The notes: generated from the sequence alone by a model not told the origin. Positions 1-6,131 are shown, counted from the stretch's first letter. The stretch: DNA of 8,721 nt from Nanobdellota archaeon (GCA_030691925.1 JAUYDG010000108.1:1-8721); one strand, 5' to 3'. Made by a program: numbers and translations.

Positions 1-2
1 AG

Positions 3-233
3 AAAGAGAAATCCTTAAGGGGATTCCTGCAATCGGACAAAAACGTCCAGTGGGCCGTGAAGACTGTCGGAAGGTTCAACCTGCTGGCATACCTGCGCGT
101 AGACCACATAGAAAGCCTGCAGAAGACACTCCTCGGCCTAAGAAGCCTGTTCCCGGACCAGATAAGCCACTACGACACATTGATAGCCTATGAGGAGTAC
201 AAGTACATCTACTTCCCAAAAGGTCTGTTCTAG
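3..233 (+). CDS. Lrp/AsnC-like transcriptional regulator, C-terminal fragment (5' end outside window)
   Basis: An open frame enters from the left edge and runs 76 codons to TAG, with no in-frame ATG, so the gene begins upstream of the window. The visible part reads as an Lrp/AsnC ligand-binding (RAM) domain: a segment DKNVQWAVKTVGRFNLLAYL followed by a helix (HIESLQKTLLGLRSLFPDQI) and the ending YEEYKYIYFPKGLF. That pattern, with a beta strand containing GRFN/GxxD, a helix, and a closing strand with a KYxYFP tail, is common in archaeal Lrp-type regulators. The DNA-binding helix-turn-helix would be in the missing part. Its stop codon overlaps the stop codon of the convergent radical SAM gene within the palindrome CTAG. 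Family assignment rests on the C-terminal domain only and is moderately secure; the regulon is unknown. Confidence 0.6.
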   Translation, partial: KEKSLRGFLQSDKNVQWAVKTVGRFNLLAYLRVDHIESLQKTLLGLRSLFPDQISHYDTLIAYEEYKYIYFPKGLF

Positions 234-1198
234 CTTTCTTTCTTAACCCAGCAATAAGGGTCACAGCCGAATTTTCCAGTCATGAAGTACGAGGCTGACT
301 TGCAGCCGCCTCTGCACTTTTCCGCATGCTCACAACTAACATCATAGCAGTCAGTAGCGTAGCATGCCATCTCCTTGCTGCCCCATATCTTCCCAATGCT
401 ATCTTTTGTTATGTTGCCGCAGGTTATGTGGTGTATATAGGAGCACGGAGTTACGTCACCATCGGGCTTTAAGCTCAACATAGTTTTCCCACCGAAGCAC
501 TGCATATCATTATAGTCCATCGGTGTTTTTATCAGGTCAAATTCTCTTGCAACGATTATCTCAGGCTTAATATCACATTGTGATTTCATCTCGAGAAGCT
601 TAATCACAGCATTTTTGTATTCTTCTTTTGAAAGCAGGAGCTTATCATCTAAGCCATTAGGGATATATTTCATCACACGCCACCTATAGACTTCTTTTTC
701 CCTGCAGAATTTTAATATATCATCCAAATCCTTGTAGTTATCCTTTGTCAGCGTAGTTGCGATGCTAATCTTCATGTTAACATCCCTTAACTCATCTATT
801 GTTTTCTCAACTATCTCAACAAGCCCTTTTTTGTTCCTAATCTTGTCATGCTTCTCGCCAAGGTTGTCGATGCTTATCTGTAATTTATCTACTCTGTTCT
901 TCATTAGCTTATCCATGCTTTCCAGCACCAGCAAGCCATTCGTGGAAAAGTTGACTTCGTAACCGATATTCTTTGCGTAGCTGTAAATCTCGAAGAAATC
1001 TTCCCTCAGCAAAGGCTCTCCGCCTCCGATTTTCAGCTTTGTTGCCCCGAAATCATGAAGCTCTTTCAAGGCCTTCTTTGATTGCTCTGTTGTAAGCTCT
1101 TCTCTATGGCTGAGCTCTTGGCTGTTATAACAATGAGAACACCTAAGGTTACACATGTATGTTATTTCATAAGCAACTTCTATTAGTTTCCTTTGCAT
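230..1198 (-). CDS. Radical SAM protein with C-terminal SPASM-like domain (322 aa), last gene of the small-protein operon
   Basis: Predicted [4Fe-4S] radical SAM enzyme of the SPASM group, members of which modify peptides or peptide-derived cofactors. The radical SAM cysteines are C16-x3-C20-x2-C23, with the SAM-binding GGEP at 59-62. The last 90 residues hold ten cysteines: C234, C252, C260, C279, C284, C289, C295, C299, C312 and C316. C234-x12-G247-x4-C252 matches the first half of the SPASM signature. The second half is C284-x4-C289-x5-C295-x3-C299 rather than the usual Cx2Cx5Cx3C, so auxiliary cluster ligation may be unusual. Unlike the enzyme at 1435-2706, it has no N-terminal PqqD-like extension. 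The start is well placed: GGAGG lies 7 nt upstream. It follows the 62-residue small protein by 41 nt of very T-rich sequence. Class is secure; substrate is inferred to be the adjacent small protein. Confidence 0.9.
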   Translation of the reverse strand: MQRKLIEVAYEITYMCNLRCSHCYNSQELSHREELTTEQSKKALKELHDFGATKLKIGGGEPLLREDFFEIYSYAKNIGYEVNFSTNGLLVLESMDKLMKNRVDKLQISIDNLGEKHDKIRNKKGLVEIVEKTIDELRDVNMKISIATTLTKDNYKDLDDILKFCREKEVYRWRVMKYIPNGLDDKLLLSKEEYKNAVIKLLEMKSQCDIKPEIIVAREFDLIKTPMDYNDMQCFGGKTMLSLKPDGDVTPCSYIHHITCGNITKDSIGKIWGSKEMACYATDCYDVSCEHAEKCRGGCKSASYFMTGKFGCDPYCWVKKES

Positions 1199-1239
1199 TT
1201 TTTCCTCCTTTAAAATAAAAAATTAAAAAAAATAAAAAA
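1199..1239 (-). terminator. U-rich intergenic spacer, possible partial terminator after the small-protein gene
   Basis: Read on the minus strand, the gap between the small-protein stop and the next radical SAM gene is almost pure T: runs of 6, 8, 6 and 4 T broken by one or two A, followed by AAAGGAGGA and the start codon. Archaeal RNA polymerase can terminate at oligo-T tracts without a hairpin. The tract may therefore end part of the transcripts, leaving more mRNA for the small protein than for the enzyme downstream. It also carries that enzyme's ribosome binding site, so read-through must occur. Termination is inferred. Confidence 0.4.
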
Positions 1240-1428
1240 TCAATCTGTGTACTTGCTCTCCATTCTTGGCTTCACTTCTTTGTAGTATGTCCCTGATTCG
1301 TCTGCCAAAGGAATCCTCACATCCGCGAGAAGCACTTCCTTCTCAAGGCTCTTCCTCGGCTTCCTCTCAGGCAGCTCCACGAAGTAGGCGTAGTGCCCGC
1401 TAAGGAACTTGTCTGTTCTTACTTCCAT
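1240..1428 (-). CDS. Unrecognised 62-residue small protein; candidate precursor peptide of the radical SAM operon
   Basis: I do not recognise a family. The protein has no cysteine, no signal peptide and no membrane segment. It is charged (many K, E and R) and rich in tyrosine: Y13, Y15, Y48, Y49 and Y60. It has a proline/arginine-rich middle (LPERKPRKSLEKE) and ends in a short KYTD tail. E44-S-G-T-Y48 fits the E-x3-Y pattern whose side chains are cross-linked in PqqA, but such a short pattern can arise by chance. Coding status is well supported. AGGAGGT lies 8 nt before the ATG and is formed by the last two Arg codons and stop of the upstream radical SAM gene; the gap is 6 nt. About 65% of its codons end in G or C, clearly more than in the adjacent enzyme genes by eye. 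Its position between two SPASM enzymes suggests a modification substrate. It could instead be an accessory subunit. Confidence 0.75.
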   Translation of the reverse strand: MEVRTDKFLSGHYAYFVELPERKPRKSLEKEVLLADVRIPLADESGTYYKEVKPRMESKYTD

Positions 1429-1434
1429 TTTGCA

Positions 1435-2706
1435 TTACCTCCTGCATGTTTTATCACTCTCCCAAACATCATTATACAATGAATAGGCTATTCCGCGGCA
1501 GCCTGCACGGCAGTGGTCCAGGCGTGAACAATCCTTGCATCGCCCTTTGACTTCTGACTTTACCTGCCTAAGCTCTTGGAGTATTGTATTATCATTCCAA
1601 AGATGATTTAGGTCGTCCTTAAGGGCGTTACCGATATAGAATTCAGGGCTTCCTAATGCTACGCACGGGTAGATATCACCATTCGGCGCTATCGAAAGTA
1701 AAGTATGCCCTGCCGGGCAGCCAGCGATCGGCACTTTTCTGAGCTCATCATCATTTAAGGTGTATTGCAAGTTGCTGACAGAGCCGCAGTCAAGCGTTAC
1801 GCACGGCATGACATTCTCCCTGCTGCAAATCTGCTCTATCACTTTGCCGTATTCAAAATAACCAGGATAAAGCCGCTTGAAAGTTTCAAGGCTCAAGTCG
1901 CCCTGTTTTATCTTTATCAGCGTCAGGTAAGGTATATCCTCTTTTGAAAGCCACCTGACAAATTCTGTTATGTGAGGCAGATTGTTTTTGGAAACAACAC
2001 AGTCGATGCCAACTACAATACCATTCCTTTTAAGAAGTTTTATCGCATAACAAGCATGCTCGAAGGAGTTTTTGCCTCTAAGCCTGTCATTCACAGCGGG
2101 GATATGGCAGTCTAATGACACTTGGCACTGGCGCATTCCTTCTTTTTTCAGCGAGACTATAAGCTTTTCGTCAAGGTTCCAGCCGTTAGTTGTAAGGTTA
2201 AATGTGCACTTGTTCTTTGTAACGTGTTTTGCTAGCTCAACAATGTCCTTCCTGAGCGTAGGCTCTCCGCCTGTAAACCCTATCTGAAAAACGCCTAAAC
2301 CTGCAAGCTTTCCTATCACCTTTTTCCATTCTGCTGTCGAAAGCTCACTAACCTTATTGTAAGGCTTCCTTACAGAGCAGTACTTGCACCCCATATTGCA
2401 TGAAGATGTCAGCCCTAAGTGCGCCACTATCGGTGACTTGAAAACAGGCTCCGGAGAATTATGATTCAGAAGTTTCTGTGAGTATTCAACCGGGACTTTT
2501 CTTGCCTTGTATCCGTTAAAACTAGTCATTTCATAACTGCATAACCTGTTAAAGAATTCCTTATGCAAAGAGGGGAATCTTTTTTGACGCGCGAATCTGC
2601 TAAATATGCTGTACTCTTTGGATGAAAGCTCCAACACCATGCCCCTTTTGTTAAAAAGCAGATAGTTTTTGCCTTCTTTTTCTATCTTGACGATTTCAGG
2701 AATCAT
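1435..2706 (-). CDS. Radical SAM-SPASM enzyme with N-terminal PqqD-like (RRE) domain, 423 aa
   Basis: Predicted peptide-modifying radical SAM enzyme. Residues 1 to about 65 resemble a PqqD-like winged-helix precursor-recognition domain: N14-YLLFN-KRGMVLELSSKEYSIF gives the strand-turn-strand-helix pattern seen in those domains. The radical SAM core follows with C103-x3-C107-x2-C110 and GGEP at 146-149. The C-terminal SPASM domain has the complete canonical set: C330-x12-G343-x4-C348, C390-x2-C393-x5-C399-x3-C403 and C421. This predicts two auxiliary Fe-S clusters besides the SAM cluster, in a cytoplasmic, oxygen-sensitive enzyme. Its start overlaps the stop of the upstream kinase gene by 4 nt (ATGA), so translation is probably coupled. 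Its last codons supply the ribosome binding site for the small protein 6 nt downstream. Radical SAM-SPASM is certain from the motifs; the PqqD-like call is by pattern and less sure. Confidence 0.92.
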   Translation of the reverse strand: MIPEIVKIEKEGKNYLLFNKRGMVLELSSKEYSIFSRFARQKRFPSLHKEFFNRLCSYEMTSFNGYKARKVPVEYSQKLLNHNSPEPVFKSPIVAHLGLTSSCNMGCKYCSVRKPYNKVSELSTAEWKKVIGKLAGLGVFQIGFTGGEPTLRKDIVELAKHVTKNKCTFNLTTNGWNLDEKLIVSLKKEGMRQCQVSLDCHIPAVNDRLRGKNSFEHACYAIKLLKRNGIVVGIDCVVSKNNLPHITEFVRWLSKEDIPYLTLIKIKQGDLSLETFKRLYPGYFEYGKVIEQICSRENVMPCVTLDCGSVSNLQYTLNDDELRKVPIAGCPAGHTLLSIAPNGDIYPCVALGSPEFYIGNALKDDLNHLWNDNTILQELRQVKSEVKGRCKDCSRLDHCRAGCRGIAYSLYNDVWESDKTCRR

Positions 2707-3236
2707 TTTAGGTACTCAAGTATGAACTTTGCTCTTTGCTCTACGCCTATAGGAGGAACATTGATCATCTCGAACCCTAAATCATGGTATACCTCGTATA
2801 ACCTTCTGTGTATCTTCTTTGCCTCTTCAGGGCTTTCCTTCCTTGCCTCATCTTTGGCGTAGTGTGGCAGTTGTTCCAGGAAGAACACCTTGCCGTAGCC
2901 TGCTTGCTCTATGCACTGGTAGATATGGCCGTCATTCCTTACCTTCCCCAGGCTCATGTAAGCGACGTTGTCTACTAATGACCTGTCCAGAAAAGCAGAT
3001 GTGTAGACTCTTTTCTCTTCATCCAGCTGCCTGTGTATGACCAGGTCATGGAATTTTTCGATGCTGTTCCATGGCAGAATGCCTTTGTAGCCCAGGGTGC
3101 TTTTTTCCTTGTTTTCTTCTTCGAGGATTATCTCTCTCGCAACTTCGTCTATAGTGTTGAACCCTTCTTTTGCTATCTTTTCGAGCAGTGTTGTCTTTCC
3201 GGTGCAAGGCCCGCCAGTAAGGATGTATTTTTTCAT
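2703..3236 (-). CDS. NadR-like / AAA_28 family P-loop kinase or ATPase, 177 aa
   Basis: A single-domain P-loop protein. Walker A is G8-GPCT-G13-K14-T15-T16 near the N terminus. A conserved IDEVAREII helix follows at 29-37, and FLDRSLVDN at 82-90 provides the Asp-Arg typical of this nucleotide-kinase-like group. This is the arrangement of AAA_28 proteins, related to the ribosylnicotinamide kinase domain of NadR. The length suits a single kinase domain; no second domain is visible. The substrate cannot be read from sequence: NadR activity is not implied, because no adenylyltransferase or HTH domain is present. GGAGGGG lies 4 nt before the ATG. It is first in the operon and overlaps the radical SAM gene by 4 nt, which suggests a shared pathway, perhaps phosphorylation of a product or an ATP-dependent step. 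Family assignment is good; function is unknown. Confidence 0.8.
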   Translation of the reverse strand: MKKYILTGGPCTGKTTLLEKIAKEGFNTIDEVAREIILEEENKEKSTLGYKGILPWNSIEKFHDLVIHRQLDEEKRVYTSAFLDRSLVDNVAYMSLGKVRNDGHIYQCIEQAGYGKVFFLEQLPHYAKDEARKESPEEAKKIHRRLYEVYHDLGFEMINVPPIGVEQRAKFILEYLK

Positions 3237-3240
3237 TTTG

Positions 3241-3247
3241 CCCCTCC
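3241..3247 (-). promoter_or_regulatory. Ribosome binding site GGAGGGG of the kinase gene
   Basis: On the minus strand GGAGGGG is followed by CAAA and the ATG at 3236. It confirms the start, and shows that this operon has a leadered mRNA, unlike the divergent regulator gene. Confidence 0.7.
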
Positions 3248-3258
3248 AACAACCTCTA

Positions 3259-3325
3259 TTCTATAATAAGTGTTTTAATAAAGATAAATTATAGTTTAAA
3301 TTTTCTATAATAGTGTTTTAATAAA
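3259..3325. repeat. Imperfect direct repeat, two 23-24 nt copies 44 nt apart
   Basis: Copy one (3259-3282) and copy two (3303-3325) both read TTCTATAATA then GTGTTTTAATAAA; copy one has one extra A between these blocks. The copies begin 44 bp apart, about four helical turns. They lie in the 120-bp region between the divergent regulator and the kinase/radical SAM operon. The second copy abuts the regulator's TATA box. They may be operator sites or duplicated promoter elements. The region is AT-rich, which raises the chance of short repeats, but a shared run this long is unlikely to be accidental. Confidence 0.6.
3260..3304 (-). promoter_or_regulatory. Probable promoter region of the kinase/radical SAM operon
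   Basis: Read on the minus strand this stretch holds two AT-rich box-A-like candidates: TTTAAATT/TTTAAACT around 3294-3302 and CTTATTATAG at 3261-3270. The first would give a leader of roughly 35-40 nt that includes the GGAGGGG site; the second would place the start almost at the ATG. The first fits better with a ribosome binding site. The exact box cannot be chosen by eye. Confidence 0.4.
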
Positions 3326-3326
3326 A

Positions 3327-3334
3327 TTTATAAA
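3327..3334 (+). promoter_or_regulatory. TATA box of the wHTH-PLD regulator gene (leaderless)
   Basis: TTTATAAA is centred about 26 bp upstream of the ATG at 3357, the usual distance from an archaeal TATA box to the transcription start. No GGAG-type site lies near the ATG. The mRNA is therefore probably leaderless. Confidence 0.65.
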
Positions 3335-3346
3335 GGGCTGAGCCCT
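3334..3346. promoter_or_regulatory. 13-bp palindrome between TATA box and start, candidate operator
   Basis: AGGGCT-G-AGCCCT is a perfect inverted repeat with six-base arms around a single G. It begins at the last base of the TATA box and ends 10 bp before the start codon. A protein bound here would block the polymerase. It is GC-rich within an otherwise AT-rich intergenic region. Binding by the adjacent wHTH regulator itself is an inference. Confidence 0.45.
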
Positions 3347-3356
3347 AAGAACAATC

Positions 3357-4199
3357 ATGGCACTGAATGAAGACGACAAAAAGGCGATAGTAAGCTACGT
3401 GAAGAAGGGGCCGAGGACGATACAGGAGATATCAAAGCTTATCAAGAGGAGCTGGGTGACAACGGACTCTTACGTAAAGCAGGTAAAGGAGATTACAGGG
3501 CTCATAGACTGCAGGACGTTCAGGGCAGGCTCAAAGGCTGCGCTAAAAATCGTGTTCTACAACTACTCTGATTCTGTAGCAAGCGACGACCTGAGGGAAA
3601 GCCTGTACTCACAGATAAGGTCAGGCAGGAACAAGAAAGACTTCGACTTCATGGACATATTCCAATCCATAGACAACAAAAAAAAGAAGGCATTCACCGA
3701 ATACTACACTAATGAAGATGCATTCTCCGGCAAGCACCGCCTTATACCACTGCTCAGGCAGGCAGAGAGCAACATCTACTGCTTCTCAGGAAACGTGTCA
3801 TTCATCAACTTAAAGGAGAACAATGAAAAGGTTATAGACGTTATAGAAGAAACGCTGAAGAGAAAGGTCCATATTAAGCTGTTGTGCAGGATAAACATAG
3901 CTTCGATTGCTAATATTTCAAAGCTGCAAGCACTAGCGCAAAAGTACCAGGGATTTATCGAGATAAAGCACTGCTACCATCCATTAAGGGGGTTCATAAT
4001 TGACGACAAGATTGCGCGCTTCAAGCACGAGGAAAAAGCGGAAGACTACAAGCACGGGGAACTCGAAAAGGACACCAGGATATTCTATGAGATATACGAC
4101 CAGGAATGGATTGCATGGCTGCAGAAAGTCTTCTGGAACATGTTCAGGACATCAACAGACTACGAACGCAGGCTAAAGGAGATAAAAAGAATATTCTAA
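3357..4199 (+). CDS. Winged-helix regulator with degenerate PLD-like (TrmB-type) C-terminal domain, 280 aa
   Basis: Residues 1 to about 70 form a winged helix-turn-helix: IVSYVKKGPRTIQEISKLIK is the approach and first helices, then SWVTTDSYVKQV as recognition helix and a wing ending near 70. Residues 115 to 280 resemble the phospholipase D-like regulatory domain of TrmB-type archaeal regulators. H208-PLRGFIIDD-217 occupies the place of the HxKx4D motif, but the Lys is absent (R211 is one residue displaced), so catalysis is unlikely and ligand sensing more probable. It is divergent from the kinase/radical SAM operon and may control it or itself through the repeats at 3259-3346. The ATG at 3357 suits a leaderless transcript. 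It ends 1 nt before the convergent pyrG stop. The HTH assignment is good, the PLD-like assignment moderate, the target inferred. Confidence 0.75.
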   Translation: MALNEDDKKAIVSYVKKGPRTIQEISKLIKRSWVTTDSYVKQVKEITGLIDCRTFRAGSKAALKIVFYNYSDSVASDDLRESLYSQIRSGRNKKDFDFMDIFQSIDNKKKKAFTEYYTNEDAFSGKHRLIPLLRQAESNIYCFSGNVSFINLKENNEKVIDVIEETLKRKVHIKLLCRINIASIANISKLQALAQKYQGFIEIKHCYHPLRGFIIDDKIARFKHEEKAEDYKHGELEKDTRIFYEIYDQEWIAWLQKVFWNMFRTSTDYERRLKEIKRIF

Positions 4200-4200
4200 G

Positions 4201-5781
4201 CTATTTCATGCAAGCCTTGACAAAACCATAAAATAGAGGTGCAGGCTTTTCCAACTTGGACTTCAGCTCAGGATGCGCCTGGGTAGCGACAAAATAATCA
4301 TGGCTTGGAAGCTCTATGAACTCTACAAGCTTGCCATTCTGTGAAGTGCCTGAAAACACCAAACCCTTATCTTCCAATATCTTGTGGTATTCTGGATTAA
4401 CCTCGTAACGATGCCTGTGCCTCTCAGAAACCTTGGCAGAATTATACAAGTAAAAGACCTTGCTGCCTTCCATGACATCAGCAGTGTAAGCCCCAAGCCT
4501 CATAGTGCCGCCCTTTTCTCTGACTGTTTTCTGCTCAGGCAGTATGTCAACAACAGGGTGGGCAGTTTTAGAATCTATCTCTGTAGAGTTAGCATTTTCT
4601 AGGCCGCAAACATCCCTGGCGAATTCGATAACCGCAAGCTGAAGGCCAAAGCATAAGCCGAGGTAAGGCACATTCCTCTCCCTAGCATACCTTACAGCCC
4701 TTATCTTCCCTTCTGCGCCTCTGCTGCCGAAGCCTCCTGGCACGATTATGCCGTCAACGCCTTTAAGCTGCTCCTCGACCTTGTTCTCATCAGTAGTGTC
4801 GACCCACTTAACATCCACTTTGCAGCCGAGATTGGCAGAGCAGTGGTTCAATGCCTCGATAACGCTGGCATAAGAGTCCTCAAGCCGAGTATACTTGCCG
4901 CACAATGCGATGCTTACGCGATCCTTGGCAGACTCCTTCTCCCTTACAAGGCTCTTCCACTTTGAAGTGTCCTTAGGTATTTCAAGGTTCAGGTTCTTGC
5001 CAATGATGTCAACAATGCCCTCCTGCTCAAAAACTATGGGAATCTTATAAATATCATCAACATCAAGGCCTGTGATAACAGCATCCTTCCCGATGTTGCA
5101 GAACTGCGCAATCTTCTCCTTAATCCTATCATCCAAGTATTCCGAGCAGCGGCCGATTATGATATTGGGCTGCACCCCCCTCTGGAGCAAAAGGTGAACG
5201 CTCTGCTGGGTAGGCTTGCTCTTCTGCTCATTAGCACCAAAGGGTATAGGGACGTAAGTCAGGTGAACATAAAGGACATTATCGTTGCCGACATCATTCT
5301 TCAGCTGCCTGGCAGCCTCTAGATACAATTCGTTTTCCATGTCACCGACAGTGCCGCCTATCTCTATAAGGACTATCTCAGCATCTTCTTCCTTGGCTAT
5401 CTCAAAAAACTTCTCCTTGATGAGATTAGTAACATGCGGGACATACTGTACAGTCTTCCCCAAATAGTCGCCCCTTCTTTCTTTCTCCCTTATCTCGTTG
5501 AACACCTTGCCCATGGTAATATTCCACTTGGACTTGCAAGTAATGTTCAGGAACCTTTCATAATGCCCGAAATCCATGTCAACCTCTCCGCCGTCATCCA
5601 AGACGAAAACCTCTCCATGCTCTGTAGGATTCATAGTGCCGGGATCAACGTTGAGGTAGCCGTCGCATTTTATCGGTATGACTTTGTACCTGCTGGAGAG
5701 AAGATGGCCTATAGAAGCAGCCGCGATGCCCTTGCCTAAACCAGAAAGAACTCCACCTGTTATTACGATGAATTTGAGCAT
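4201..5781 (-). CDS. pyrG: CTP synthase (glutamine-hydrolysing), 526 aa, complete
   Basis: Makes CTP from UTP, ATP and glutamine, the last step of pyrimidine nucleotide synthesis, in the cytoplasm. The N-terminal synthetase domain begins MLKFIVITGGVLSGLGKG, with the P-loop-like GLGKG at 14-18. It continues with CDGYLNVDPGTMNP and EHGEVFVLDDGGEVDMDFGHYERF, which are family signatures. The C-terminal class I glutamine amidotransferase domain has the nucleophile C377 in YLGLCFGLQLA and the partners H503 and E505 in AHPEL, giving the full Cys-His-Glu triad. The length is slightly under the 535-545 residues of common bacterial enzymes, and no domain is missing. It is monocistronic, with its own TATA box and no ribosome binding site, and converges on the regulator gene with a 1-nt gap. 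Assignment is essentially certain. Confidence 0.98.
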   Translation of the reverse strand: MLKFIVITGGVLSGLGKGIAAASIGHLLSSRYKVIPIKCDGYLNVDPGTMNPTEHGEVFVLDDGGEVDMDFGHYERFLNITCKSKWNITMGKVFNEIREKERRGDYLGKTVQYVPHVTNLIKEKFFEIAKEEDAEIVLIEIGGTVGDMENELYLEAARQLKNDVGNDNVLYVHLTYVPIPFGANEQKSKPTQQSVHLLLQRGVQPNIIIGRCSEYLDDRIKEKIAQFCNIGKDAVITGLDVDDIYKIPIVFEQEGIVDIIGKNLNLEIPKDTSKWKSLVREKESAKDRVSIALCGKYTRLEDSYASVIEALNHCSANLGCKVDVKWVDTTDENKVEEQLKGVDGIIVPGGFGSRGAEGKIRAVRYARERNVPYLGLCFGLQLAVIEFARDVCGLENANSTEIDSKTAHPVVDILPEQKTVREKGGTMRLGAYTADVMEGSKVFYLYNSAKVSERHRHRYEVNPEYHKILEDKGLVFSGTSQNGKLVEFIELPSHDYFVATQAHPELKSKLEKPAPLFYGFVKACMK

Positions 5782-5802
5782 ATATTATAATATTTTTTGC
5801 AA

Positions 5803-5810
5803 TTTAAATA
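5803..5810 (-). promoter_or_regulatory. TATA box of pyrG (leaderless)
   Basis: TATTTAAA on the minus strand is centred about 25 bp upstream of the pyrG ATG, with AT-rich sequence and no GGAG-type site between. Transcription should begin at or next to the start codon. Confidence 0.65.
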
Positions 5811-5860
5811 CTTTACTACCCCTTTCTGTTTATCAAATCATAGGTTGTTATGAAAGAAGT

Positions 5861-6121
5861 TTACTTAAATGCGATAACCTGAAAGCCATATTTTTCTAAA
5901 TCTTTCTTCTGGAAGAATTTTATGTCTTTTGTCTTTAATATATAAGTCACTTTCTTTTCAAGCTGCCTGCCAGTGTATTCCTTCCTTTCAGGATCCCATT
6001 CACGCAGAATTAATAGGTCACCAGTTTTGCATTCGAAGTCTGCAAGCCTAAGCTCAAACGTCTTGTCACCATCAAGAATTTTTTGAAAGAATTCTGGTAC
6101 TGTCTTCTTTTCAATCCTCAT
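5861..6121 (-). CDS. DUF3850 / ASCH-like small protein, 86 aa
   Basis: The sequence contains the pattern of DUF3850, a compact fold in the ASCH (PUA-like, putative RNA-binding) superfamily: FFQKILDGDKTFELRLADFECKTGDLLILREWDPERKEYTGRQLEKKVTYIL. The signature parts are the helix with G-K/D-K-TFE-R, the GDLLILREWDP strand, YTGR and the following KVTYI strand. The frame is open further upstream to an ATG at 6202, but that would overlap the Cas4-like gene by 71 nt and add residues unlike the family. The start at 6121 has GGTGA 5 nt upstream and begins right at the domain. Only 10 nt separate it from the preceding stop, so the two genes are surely co-transcribed. Family call is good; the biological role is unknown, with nucleic-acid or modified-base binding suggested by the superfamily. 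Confidence 0.8.
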   Translation of the reverse strand: MRIEKKTVPEFFQKILDGDKTFELRLADFECKTGDLLILREWDPERKEYTGRQLEKKVTYILKTKDIKFFQKKDLEKYGFQVIAFK

Positions 6122-6131
6122 AGCTTTCACC

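Noticed and set aside
76..264. Minus-strand open frame opposite the Lrp-like gene
   Set aside because: It overlaps the supported plus-strand frame and the radical SAM C terminus; the translation is Gly/Arg/Cys-rich without any recognisable domain and has no ribosome binding site evidence.
1240..1428. Small protein as a sactipeptide or ranthipeptide precursor
   Set aside because: It contains no cysteine, so Cys-derived thioethers cannot form. Only non-thioether chemistry remains possible.
3046..3252. Alternative minus frame of 68 codons over the kinase start
   Set aside because: It is out of frame with the P-loop protein, whose Walker A motif and start site are clear.
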